A stretch of DNA of 64,000 bases from Polytrichum commune (lineage: Eukaryota; Streptophyta; Polytrichopsida; Polytrichales; Polytrichaceae), in assembly GCA_950295325.1 (NCBI GenBank), contig OX485804.1:25050001-25114000 (forward strand), given 5' to 3'. Of this stretch, positions 46,370-58,000 are shown piece by piece (the stretch's first letter is position 1; each line of letters begins with the position of its first letter). Made by a program: the position numbers and the translations under genes. A model generated the notes under the pieces. The model was not told where the DNA came from. It saw only the letters and a program-made list of their open reading frames with translations, and searched no databases.

Positions 46370-49260
46370 CTAGTGGGTTTGCTTCTTCTCTAGTTTTCTT
46401 TGGTGGAGAATGACGTGTCTGAGATAGTTGATTGCGATTTGTGTAAAATTTTCCATTAGTCTATGAATTTGGGATGTAAGGATTTCAAGCTTTTGATGAT
46501 GCTTGACAATCGATATGTGTACGGTTCCTCTGATTTTTGTTGTAATGATGACGGGCAAGAATATTGTCCATTTGTGTTGAGGTAAGATTAGTTGTGGGGT
46601 TGTGTATTGGTCGAGCTTGTGGGATGTGGCCTCCATTAGGAATTTGTCGTTGCAATAGGTAAATTGAAGAATATGTGTTTTGAGGTTTGGATTGGGAGTG
46701 AAAGGGGTTTGGTGGTGGGTGGAGTATCCAGGACACATAATATATTCGGTCTAAGGTGCATGGGACATTTGCATTTGGGTAGATAGCACATGCATGGGAA
46801 TAACCACAATGGACTTGTATTATATGGTGATTTGTCTTGAGTTTTTTCGGGCATGTAGTGTGAAGCATCTCGTGGTGGGGTGGGCTAATAGTGTATTAGC
46901 TAAGGCACGTACTACTATATTGTGGTGGTTACATGATGGTAAGTCCTAAGGTTGTCGATGTGTTTGTTTTTACAACATGAGATTAGGTGGAGGCATGTGT
47001 CATTTTGTTGGGATGTGCAAAGGTTGCACGTTGGGGATATGCCTTGTTTGAGGATATGTTTCTTATGGTAATTGCTTAGATACCGACCAACTATAAATTT
47101 GAGAGTCTGCGTAATTTGCGTTGCGCATTTGCTATCCAAGGAACGTCCCATTATAGGTTGAATCATTGTGGGTGGATACCTATGTTAGAAAGGCACTTAT
47201 ATATTGTTGGTATTGTGTTCTTATCATGTGCGATGAATGCACTTTTGTATTCATTTTTAATGCAATTCATTAGGTTGCGGACCATCATGTTGTGTGGAGG
47301 TTATGAGGGGGGGGGGGACTGAGGGCCAATATGAAGTTTGATGTCCAATGAGGTGGAAAAGGGTATTCATGACACATGGGGTCTCAACTCCTTGCTTGGC
47401 TAGTTTAATTGCTTCATCATTGCGGAGGATGTTGGTATGGGCTTTGACTTTATGGATGGTTATGTTATGGGATGATTTATTTATTTTATGTGTAATGCAG
47501 GTTATGAGGAGTTTGTTGGGGTGGTCATATTGAGACAAGAGCCAGCTTTTGATGTGAGTGAAGAGAAGGCACATACTATTGAGGTTATTGGTGAATATGT
47601 ATGTGTCAATGTTGAGTGTCTGAATTTGCTCCATAGCAAGCAATAGTGTGCATGATTTGGTGTAGAGGATGCTTGGGTAGCTAGGTTTACGAGCATAAAT
47701 GTAGACTTGGAGTGGGCCATTGAACACCGCCAATCCTGCAATATTCCCAATACCTTCTTCATTTGGTGGTGTGAATGACCCATTTGTGTAATAGGATTGT
47801 GTAATGGGGGATATTTCATGGGCAGGGTGTTGGTTATGGATTGTGGGAAAGGGAGGAGTGTTAGTGAATGGGTGTAGGGGTGGTGGTGGTTGGGTTGTGT
47901 GCCATGTCTTGGGGATTTTGGTTGGTTCTATGTGTATTGGTTGGGGGAGTAGAGTTTGGCAAGTGGTGCAAGAGTTATGAAGTGTGGAAGGGAGTTGATA
48001 TAATAATGTAGTTATTTGTGGGGCGTGGGAAATTACTAATATAGAGGTTAAGAGAGGTTTTGTTGCTATAATATGAGGGTAAGGTTGGAGATTCGTGATA
48101 TTGCATGGTGAGTGGCGAGGTGGTAATAATGGGTGTGGTGTGGGAATATTGTAGAGGGTAGTATGGTTATCTGTTCAGTTGTCGTGGGTGATGGTGATTA
48201 TTGTGGTGGAGTTGTAGGTGGTGTGGGCTGCTAGTTTTGCCCATTTTATGGGTTTTGGGGAGGAAGTCTATTTTCGTTAGATGTACATATCCATGTCTTG
48301 CCCATTTTGTATAGAAGGCTTGGCAAGATGATCCAAATATTATGTCGCTCTCATGTAGGGAGTGGTATCGTGTGAGGGTCGTAGGGTAAGAGAGTGAACT
48401 AGACAAATATGAATGTGTTAGTTGGAAAGTTTGTCTAATGTTGTCTAATATAGGTAATGGGAGAGTATGATGGTTGTGTTTGAGGGGGATGGTAGGTGGT
48501 TATTTTACTTGATAGTGGTTTTATGTACTAGTTCAGTAGGAGGAGTGTTTATGTGGCTAGGCCGTGCTTTGTATTTTGGATTTTGTGGTGGTTATTTCTT
48601 TTGGGATGGCCCAGTCAAGGGACGGGACTAGCCTTATGCCTAAGTACGTGTATCATTTGTATTGGAAGAGGACATGTAGTTGTTGGCTCTTAGATATGTG
48701 GCAAAAGTGAGTGGTTAGAGTTTTGACTTATTACGGCATCATGTTACCACACACTTATTTATGCCTAGGTCCATATGTGCCCATTATGAATATTGTCTAA
48801 GTTTGTTTAGTTGTGGTTATATGCGGTCCATGTTAATTGTGAGGATGGCAAGGTCATTCACATAGGATGTGGTTGTGATGCTATTTGGCGAGGTGTTAAA
48901 GTAGTAGCTTAATGGTCTTTTAATGGCCAATGAAGTAAAGGTTCGAGGAAGATGATGAATATACATGGGCTCAGTATGTCTCCTTGGATTGTTCCTCAAC
49001 TAATTATGATAGGACGAGTTGTGATGAAGTGAGCGCCTTTGAAGGAGGTGGGTGATTCGGCATAGATGTTGCATAGATGTTTACTAATGCTATTGCATAT
49101 GGTGGGTAACCGAGGTCCTCCATAATGGCTAGGAGTCATAGGTGGTCTATGAAGCTGAATGCATTTTTAAAGTCTATATAGGTGAGATATATGTGTTTTT
49201 TTGTGTGAATTTGGCATCTTTTAGTGTGGTGATGGTTGCTTGAATTTGCTTGGTTGTGCT
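46370..49260 (-). mobile_element. LINE remnant with RT, RNase H and zinc-knuckle segments
   Basis: In minus-strand order, about 49195-49085 reads LTYIDFKNAFSFIDHL, an RT palm segment broken by a stop. About 48900-48830 includes YVNDLAI, the RT active-site box with Asn for the first Asp. About 47733-47257 is an RNase H domain ending KVKAHTNILRNDEAIKLAKQG. About 47166-46915 holds CNLCTSQQNDTCLHLISCC, a zinc knuckle. In the RNase H, the position usually Asp in a TDS-type motif reads TNN, so a catalytic acid is lost. Frames shift repeatedly. It is a dead non-LTR retrotransposon of a type carrying RNase H; the clade is not determinable by eye. The ends are not resolved. Confidence 0.75.
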
Positions 49261-49299
49261 TCTCACTAGATGGAAACCTCTTGGTTGTGGGTACGTGCT

Positions 49300-49805
49300 C
49301 TAAATATCTATACGACTGATCTAAAATGCACTTCTCATATGTGACACAACAATTGTCAAAATTATGATATTCACAAAGAGACTTTCCAAGATTATTTTGG
49401 GGTTGCCAATGGATAGGTATTCATGGGCTACAACACATAAGCTTTTTGGCGTATGTTCTAAGATCTATACCTAACCACATACCACTTTAAAGATGAAAAT
49501 CCAAATTGGGATGCGTTTAAAATTTGCCTTTCCTAATTTTGTTGTTGATCATTTCAACGGGTCTTATGAGACTAAAGCATGGACTCTGATTGTGATTTAG
49601 AGGTAAATTCAACTAAAAAGTTTACAACCTCACTATATCATGTGTCATTTAGGTGTCCTTGTGTAACTATGAGCCACACAATACTACTCAAATATAGGTA
49701 TATGATTAAATTCATTGCACTTGTTCTTAATAACGAGGTCAAAAATGCCAATGCTAGGCTAGGGATTGGGAAGCTTGAGACCACTAGACACCAAACAACT
49801 GCACC
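49300..49805. other. Intergenic, nothing recognised
   Basis: Spacer between the LINE remnant and the TIR element. No motif seen. Confidence 0.4.
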
Positions 49806-50218
49806 TAAGGGCCGGTTTACACTATGGACCATGAAGTCAGACCATGGAAGAGGTTTTTTTCAATGATCTGAGTTCATGGTCCAACTTCCATGGTCCGACT
49901 TCTTCAAAAATGAGTTTTGAAAGCCTTGGGCTCTCACTAGGTGTAAACCGAATGTGGACCAAGAAGAATGACCATGCACCAAAAAGTGAATGTGCTGATT
50001 TTTTTTAATACATGCCCAATAAGGGTAGTTTTGAAAAAATAAATTCAAGTTTGACCATTCTCTTGTCTTCTCTTTAGCTTCACTTGTCTTCACTTCTTGT
50101 TAAATGTGTCGAAGACGTGGCTTGCAAATCTTCTCACAACGATTTTTAAGAAAAAATTATCAATTTAATTTGTACATGTGACATGTAATTTACATGTGAC
50201 ATGTGCCTTGTGTTGTCA

Positions 50219-50547
50219 CTACACCAAAAAGAAAATTTTAGTGTTTTATTATATTTAATGTTGTTACCACCGTACCTTGCTCAACACTAATTTTTGATTT
50301 TTTGATACTTAGTGTTAGAAGATTTGCTAGAAGATATGTTGGAATTCTCCTTTTACCATTGTAAGTTTCCCCCCCCCCCATATCCTTACTAACACTAAAT
50401 TGAAATATGTAACTTCCACATATTACCATAGTTGATATTTAGTGTTTAAGTTTACATGTAATGCTACTTACTTTCGTGCGGTTATTGATATTTAGTGTAT
50501 GTGTTCGTATTTAGTGTATCAAACATTAAATATCTTATTTAGTGTAG
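50219..50547 (+). mobile_element. Complete family-Z MITE nested in the TIR element
   Basis: Starts CTACACCAAAAAGAAAATTTTAGTG and ends AATATCTTATTTAGTGTAG. The interior is dense in ATTTAGTGT motifs and is the reverse complement of 44540-44836. It is inserted after TTGTGTTGTCA, the same site as the truncated copy at 35253. Confidence 0.8.
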
Positions 50548-50685
50548 TAGAAAACTATGAGAAAAAAGAACCACAATCATTTTCCCGTTGCGGTTCTTTT
50601 GACCACCCTGATCTACAGTCGCTAAACGACTACAATTGTTTCTTTCTTGTTTTGCAACTGTAATTTGTAAAAGGTTTGGGGCGTG

Positions 50686-50734
50686 TAATATACCATTGGA
50701 AAGGTCTTACAAACACCTTTCCAACGGTATATTA
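50686..50734. repeat. 20-bp inverted repeat with one mismatch (hairpin)
   Basis: TAATATACCATTGGAAAGGT (50686-50705) pairs with ACCTTTCCAACGGTATATTA (50715-50734) except at one position. Outer pairing continues as GGGGCGTG against CAAGCCCC. Equivalent to 35460-35508. Confidence 0.88.
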
Positions 50735-51287
50735 CAAGCCCCCAAATTCCAAACATCTCAATTGGTAGACCAAGAAAACAAATCTACACTCAAATTCTTG
50801 AGTTCTAGATTTCCCACATTGTTTGATAAAACATGTGGGAGCAAGTTTAAGGAGTAGGGCATGAAAGAAATGGTACATCTCATTGGCTATGATATGATCT
50901 AGGCACATAAAGGGCAAACTTACTTTTGAAGATTCATTGCATTACATAGATGTTGAAAAATGAGCCTTACCTAGTGGAGAGAGTTGTATGTAAAGACCCA
51001 AAAAAGGATTAAGTAAAAATGTGTTATAACTGCATTTCTCTGCCATGTGCCCTTGTCTTTTCCTACCATACCCAATTCTCTTGCCTCTCTTGTTGCAAAA
51101 CCCATTGGACCATGTTAGTGTATTAATTAGGCCTTAAAATATGTCCTTTGGGGACCTCGACCTCCATGGTCACTTTGCCATTTTTTCCTTGGTGTAAAGA
51201 GAAGTGGTCCCAAGACGAGCTCAACAATCAATCAACGCTCTTATATCGCCTTGGGACGACTTCCTGGTCCATAGTGTAAACTGGCCC

Positions 51288-52530
51288 AAAATTGACCACA
51301 CTGAAGAAACTAAAGGACCTTAGAAACTACCATCATACACAACACATGAGCAAAACCATGAGCAAAACCACGAGCTTTCATCCCTACATAATAGGGCGAT
51401 GTTCAAAACACCTATTGTGGGGGAGGACAAACTACACTAATTATCCCAATGCGTGTTACTATTCGAAGTTACACAATGCTACAAGTACTGAACTTTTATC
51501 TATGTGAGAGGTTCATTTTGGGCAAATTTATCTAGAAGGAAGGTGCCAATGAAGGTCACACAACGTAAAATTGTGTTCTTGATAAAATTTGCTTGTCAAT
51601 GGCGATGATCCCATTCCAATATAAAATTATGGTTAAAAGTCAAGAGTGAACTCACTTTTCCCTCTGGTGATACAACATTGTATTCAATAACTTTGTATTA
51701 TTTTGATTAAAAAAATGAATTTTCTAGGGATTCTTTTTTTGCCCTCGAAGTGCATATCTACTCCTAATATAATGTTGAGATTTTGAAGTTCAATTTTATT
51801 GCATAAATTTATCACAATCTCTTGAAGTTTCAATGATTCTAAATCAATTATAAACAAATTGTGAAAATGACTGAATAATACTATTTTATTGATGTGATCT
51901 TAAAATCATTAGCAACAACTTTTCTTTTAGGTGCAATAAAAATAAAAATCTATAAAGCTTAGTTATTAGATGATGTGATGAAACCACAACACACACCAAG
52001 AAGTTAAGGGTTAGTGAAAATGTTCAATCATACAAAGCATAGTCATTAATGTTCTATAATGTTTGAACAACCTATCGAGCTTTTGTTAGTAAAATTTGAA
52101 CTCTTGAGTGAGACATTGTTGTTGTGTAATTCTAAATAATAACACGTATTAATTGGAATAAATAGTGTAGTGGAGAGGGAGGGTGGTAACGTTTGTTACT
52201 ATTTTAGAGCCCCATATATTTATATTTAAAACCAACTCGAGCCCTAAAATGTACCCAAGATAGTCCAATGAACTTTCATTGGGATAAATCAACAAAGTAC
52301 CGACTCCTAGGGCCAAGGTTTTGCCCTTGCCCCCCTTAGTATGTGTTATGAATCCAAACCTACTTGGTACAAGGAAAAAACCAACAATAAGCACTTGCAT
52401 TTTGAGACCAAGAGGGAATTGTCACATGAGAATGTACCTCTCACCATCGAATATCAAGACTTGACTTCTATAAGTCTACGGTAGACTATTCTCAAATGAC
52501 TTGAATTCATAAACTAGTTCGAGGTCTTTG
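51288..52530. other. Intergenic, nothing recognised
   Basis: AT-rich; no protein-like frame, repeat or RNA gene seen. Confidence 0.45.
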
Positions 52531-52533
52531 AAG

Positions 52534-52923
52534 CTACACTAAATATTCTAGTTAGTGTCACTGATTCTATTCGTTGTGCTCAATATGAATTTAAAATTGC
52601 ATGTGTAGTGTCACCAACAATAAATGTAAACCTAACAAAATTTTGTCATTCCTTGTATGAACATGTTGAGCATCATAGATTTACAATGTTGCAGTTATTG
52701 TCACTTATTAAGTGATTATTCATCCAAATTACAGTCATCCATGACATATTCATCACATAAACATTAGGGTGCCAAACATATCAAAACTTTGTTTGAATAA
52801 TTGGCATTTGATGAACTAAAAGTAAATTGGGATGACATAACTCAATCTTTTTGTAAGAAATGTTACTAGAAAGCTATCATAATGACATAAAATATATGAC
52901 ACTAAATATGATATTTAATGTAG
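52534..52923 (+). mobile_element. Palindromic-end MITE, family X, full-length copy
   Basis: Starts CTACACTAAATATTCTAGTTAGTGTCAC and ends CACTAAATATGATATTTAATGTAG. The interior is collinear with 6003-6373 (TGTAGTGTCACCAACA, TTGTCATTCCTTGTA, CATCCAAATTACAGTCATCCATGAC). About 390 bp, non-coding, no clear target duplication. Confidence 0.75.
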
Positions 52924-54012
52924 TTCCGATGTCAAATGAACAAAAATCTAAGTACGGGATGCATACTATTTCAGGCTTATATTGTATGTTAGATGAATGA
53001 TGTGATAATTCCCTCTTACCCATTTTGAACTGTTATCTCGATAAAGAAGGGTTAGTTTTCATGTAGGCTGCTCACCCACCATGTTCTAGTGGAAATGTAA
53101 ATGCCATCAGGTGGACCCATGGGGAATTCCTAAGAGTCGGTGGGACCCACACCAAAAGACGAGAACGTATGATAGCCCTCCTAGCCTTAACTTATTAGCC
53201 CCCTGGCCGTAGCGCTCTCCCTCTGCCTGGGAAGGCCCACCGGATCTCCCGGTCGCCCGGCCCACCCGCTCCGCCCGGACCGGACCGGCCCGTCGTGTCT
53301 CCCCCCTCACCCCACACCCCTCACCGCTCGAGTGTTTGGGTGTTCGCTCTCAGGTCCTCCTCCTCCTCCTCCTAGGAAGCTGGCTGCCCTGCGAGATGCT
53401 CCCCAAGCTCCCCCACTCTCCCCTTCCTCCGCCATCGCTAGGGTTTCACTACTCCCATACCCTTTCCCCTGTCCTGCCGCTCACTTCAATTGCAGCCGTG
53501 CTCCCGTCTCGCATTTGAGCGTCACTTTTGGTGCGTGCCTCAACTCCTCTGCCTTTCTGCACTTGTTAGTGTGACTTTTTAAAACGCTTCCTAGTTTTTT
53601 TGTTTATGCGCGTAATTGGACTAGCTCCTCCGCTTTAAGCCGACAGGTTGTGGTGGGGGTAAAGCCAGCGAGCGAGCGAGCGAGGTGAGGTGGAGTGAGC
53701 GTGTGAGTGAGAGAGTGAGAGTGAGAGTGAGAATGAGTATGAGTAAGAGTGAGCGGGGACGTGTGTTAGTGAGGGGAGTCGGAGTTGATGACGTTTGTGG
53801 TGGCTGAGTTGTCGCTCACGGCGGGGTGCTCAATTTAGAAGATTCTGATGTGTTTGTGTTTGTTTTGCGCTTGTTTTTTTCAACATTTTTGTTGCTTGGT
53901 TAGTGAAGCGTTTTGGAGGTATTGAAGCTACGTCGGGGGCAGCTAGGGAGTGGTGATCAGAAGTGGACGGAAGTCGTGGTATCGTGGCGACTGGGCCTTT
54001 TCTGCGGGCGGG

Positions 54013-54015
<3 letters not shown>

Positions 54016-54052
<37 letters not shown>
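54016..54052. repeat. (GA)n microsatellite in the SIZ1 upstream region
   Basis: About 18 uninterrupted GA units. Confidence 0.95.
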
Positions 54053-54056
<4 letters not shown>

Positions 54057-54311
54057 AGTTGGCCGTGCTGTGTTGTGGTTGACGACGACGACTCTCGCAC
54101 AGGAGCTGCATGGGAGATACTGATATTACTGATATTATGATATTAGGGTTATTTGGGCGCCAGGTGTTGGCAATTCTGGGGGAGGATCACTCTTTCGGCG
54201 ATTCCAGCTCACTTCTGCTGCACCCTACTGTTTTGACATCCCCCTAAGAGTGTGAGGGCTCCAGTTCAATTCCAGGCGTTGAAAAACCATTGAGTGTTTT
54301 CTTATGCACCA

Positions 54312-54313
54312 CA

Positions 54314-54345
<32 letters not shown>

Positions 54346-54347
54346 AA
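54312..54347. repeat. (GAAA)n microsatellite
   Basis: Eight or more uninterrupted 4-bp units, about 700 bp before the SIZ1 start codon. Confidence 0.95.
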
Positions 54348-55051
54348 TCTTTGGAGCTTCAACATTCTTGGCGTATTATTCATGAGGAGATAATTTTTTT
54401 ATTGGCTGTCAGTCACCGGAAGAACAGAATACGGCAAGTTTTCTGGGGGACGTGCGTATAAATTTAATCAAAGTTCCAGTTTAATCGGTGTGCGCGGGCG
54501 GTGCCCTGTTTCCAAGGGATTATGTAATTGCTCCTTTACTGTTGTGAAGTTGAAGCTCGCTATAGCGGTGGGTCAGCTATGCCCTTTCCAATTTTATTGT
54601 CTTTCGCAGACAGGAGTGACGCCTGTGTGCTTCTTCTTCTTCTTCTTCTTCTTCTTGTTGTTGCACACTGGAGTGAACGTCTTGAGGACTTGTCTCCATC
54701 TGGTCTCTCAACTTTTACTTGAGAGTCTTGGTACTGGATCAGGTGCGGTGCGATAATGTCAACTGCGTTCATCATAATATCATGCCTATCAGTCCACTAT
54801 GCAGCTTTTAGTAAGATAGATTTATGGTCGGGAGACGTTTTTGAACGCTAGTTGGCGGAATTCTCTCCACACCCCGATCCATTTTAAGTGGGTGGTGGAG
54901 AGCTGCATATTAGAGAAAAACGCAGGAAAGCAGCTGTTTGGGAAAGGAAAATCTACAACCTTGATGCCTGCCTATGTGGAAACAAGAGCTGCTCAGAGTT
55001 GACCAGTAGGATTTGAAGTACGACAATCAAGCTGCTTTCATTAAAAAAAAA

Positions 55052-58000
55052 ATGGCCGACGTTGCTTCTCGCTGTCAGGTATGTGTCGCTCGTCACAATG
55101 TCCTCAAGTATTCTAAGTGCTGTTTAAGGAGCTCCAAAGATCAATAAGCAGAACTGTCTCTATCTATCCCATCAGGACATACCCTGTTCTTCTCCCTCTT
55201 TCTCTTTTGAGTTCTTAACAGACTGTTACATCACTCTTTTACCTCATCTCCACATAATATATGAAAACTGGGTTCGTAGTCCTTCATATGCTCTATTGGA
55301 ATTTTGCACAGAGCCAATTGGCTACGTTTCGCATCAGGGAGCTGAAGGATGTCCTCTCTCGGCTTGGCCTTCCCAAGCAAGGGAAAAAGCAGGTTCTCGT
55401 TCTAGCCTATCCTGCTACTGACATGAAGAGATTGAGGAATATTTATTGTGGGGCTGTTATGATTTTCACATGTAGGCAGGGTCACTCAGGAATTTTATGG
55501 GTCTTTTCTAGTTTCTTGTTCATTTTACCCCTTCCTCAAGCGCTCACTACTTTGTCGATTGATATTTCAGTATCGATATTGAACAACTCTCAGTAAGTAG
55601 CCTAGGTCGCAAGTGAGGATGGTGGTTAATTGGAATTGGATTCATTAGGTTGCTTTGAAGGCAGCCCAAGCAATTTGCCTGCAAGGGTTATTTTTCAGAG
55701 TTGCTGTGCATTTCCAAGCTAAGATGGCATTTCTGATCACTAAACGTAGTATACCCAAAGTCACAGCTACATATTGATATTTAGTTTTATTGCAGTTGGA
55801 AGTTCTTTAATTCAATTTATGGATTCTGTGATTGTTGGAAGATTTTTAATCTGATGCATCTGAATTGCAAGTCTTTTTTGTTGAATTTGAAGCCTTTTTG
55901 GGTTATTCTTGAAGTTAGGGTTCTATTGTACTTCCTTTTTTATTGTAGGGCCATTTGGTTGATTGCTAATGTTCTTGGTAATTGTAATGTTGTTGATTTT
56001 TCAAAGAATAACAGTCTTCTGGGTTGTGTTCAGATTCTTATGGAAAAGATCATGGGGTTAATTACCTCTGTTGAGAAACAGCCATTGACAAAGGGTGAGT
56101 AAGATATGAAAATCTTGAAAGTCATGTGGTTAAGTTTGTTTAGGAAGTGCACCACTTGCAAGTTGACCAACCATGCTTTGATTGTTTTTCTTGCATAGTA
56201 GAATTGAGTTCTGTGTCTTCAATGTTCGTCATTAATCCAGGCTGAAGTTAGCTAACCATGCTTTCCAGTGATGAATTTTAAATGGGACTTGTGTTATGTA
56301 GGATCCAAAGGCAGCAAAAAACATGTCGTTACCAGGGAGGAAGCCATCGCAGTCATAGATGATGCATACAGGTTTGTAGGTCCAGCATCTTGTATCTTGG
56401 GGAATGCTACCTTGTCTTTGAGTTATCTGTGATCCTAGGAGTTGGCAGGTTGCTTTTAGTGTTTGTTGGGGCAGGTGATAGTAGACTACTTAAATTTACA
56501 AAGAGTTACTGTGTTTGATTTGTTGGGTACTTTGTATCATCTCCTTTGGTATCTGCCTCCGCCAGTGAACAGATAGTTGATTTCTGAGACTGCTCATGGG
56601 CTGTTCATGGCACAGTCTGCAATATGGGGCAGGTTGGCATGTAATTCTGTACATATGAGTAGTGTATAGTTGCAGCTTCAACTGATACTACGGTAACTCT
56701 GGTTATTACAGGACACTTCGAAGTTCTGGGGCTGAACTAGCAAAGCACAAGGCTTCCAAATCTGGGTCAAGCAGTGGGTACCCTTCTGCTGGTCCTGATG
56801 AACGTGTAATCAGGTGCCCTTGTGGGATTGGTGATGAAACTCCAAATATGATTCAGGTTTATGTTTACACATACTTATCTACTGTTATCATATGTTGATA
56901 TTTACTTTTCTTTCCTCTCATTCCTACAAGATCCACTCCTCCGCTGTGTTTTGGAGATTATTGCCTACCATGTAATGGCTATGTAGGGTAAACCTTGTTA
57001 TGTTCAATATACCTGGTAGTTTAGAGTCGGCTATTCTTCTGTGTTCTTGTCCCAGTCAAGAATTTTGCGACCGTTCTGTTAGACTGTGGTGCTCTGTTAC
57101 TGAGTCGGCACCTTCGTACAAAATTCATCAGATGGTCCATTGCAGGGTCGGAATTTGACCAGGTTTGCTTTGCCAGTAATCTGGTTCATGCGGTGGTTTT
57201 ATGAGTTATGAAGGAGCAGAATATAAATTCTACACCAAATGTTTTATTTGTTTGTGCTCATATTCTCTTTTATTCTTACTGGCTCTGTTTGAAAATCGGC
57301 AGTGTCATGAGCCCAAGTGTAGGGTGTGGCAACATATTAATTGTGTAATCATACCTGAGAAGCCCCTGGATGGAGTACCACCAATCATCCCGTCAATTTT
57401 TTACTGTGAACTTTGCCGCATAGCACGTGGTGATCCGTACGTACTCTTTCTAACCTGCATACTCATTACAAGCATATTCTGCACATCAAGGATATACACA
57501 CCCTTCATGTCAAGCAATTATCTCATATTATCTGCTTCCACATCCAGCCAGTAACATCAGGAGGCTTGTTAGAGTTCTGGTGGGACCGTAAGAGATAGAG
57601 TTGCTTGGTTGCCTTGGAGTCCCTTTTGGCTGGGGAAGATTTTTCAATACGTAATGCCAACTCCTGCAAAGAGGAAAGAATTTTGTCTACTGAGGTGAAC
57701 TCAATTGCAACTGACACTTCTTTTTCGTACAGGTTCTGTGTAGCAGTTAATCATCCTCTAACTCCTACTAAGCTTGTTCCTCGCACGATTGTGGCAGAAG
57801 GGTATTCTCCCTTCATCCAGTTCTCTTGGTGTTCCTTATTGGAGTTTGCGCAAAAGAGAATTTCAGATGCATTATGAGTTAAATTTGAAAGCACACATGT
57901 TGTTGTGCACCTGGTTTTGTAGCCTAAAAGAACTACAAATCTTGGCTTTTGAAATGAAAATACTTCGATACAAGCCGCAGTATGTACTCACATGTTGCAT

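Larger units (their letters stand above)
49809..51287 (+). mobile_element. GGGCCGGTTTACAC-ended TIR element, long copy with complete nested MITE
   Basis: The left end GGGCCGGTTTACACTATGGACC (49809) and right end GGTCCATAGTGTAAACTGGCCC (51287) are inverted repeats. The left flank is TAA; the right flank is AAA, an imperfect duplication. The 1479-bp element is collinear with 34870-35970 and contains the full family-Z MITE at 50219-50547, the hairpin at 50686-50734, and about 130 bp near 50935-51060 absent from the shorter copy. No transposase frame. Confidence 0.85.
53180..55051 (+). promoter_or_regulatory. Promoter and long microsatellite-rich leader of SIZ1
   Basis: Composition becomes GC-rich at about 53,200. 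A TAGGGTTT telo-box-like motif lies at 53439-53446. GAGC and GTGA/GAGT runs span about 53665-53755, a (GA)n tract 54016-54052, a (GAAA)n tract 54312-54347 and a (TTC)9 tract 54630-54656. GA tracts are known binding sites of plant BPC/GAGA-type factors; any such role here is inference. In-frame TAG at 55007-55009 closes the frame before the start ATG. The leader may contain an intron; the transcription start is not resolved. Confidence 0.45.

Noticed and set aside
46370-46868. Open frames of 122-127 codons on the minus strand
   Set aside because: Same composition effect at the 3' side of a dead LINE; not independent genes.
34868-51290. LTR retrotransposon bounded by the two similar 1.1-1.5 kb blocks as LTRs
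   Set aside because: Each block has its own inverted termini with TAA-type flanks, and the DNA between holds unrelated elements on both strands.
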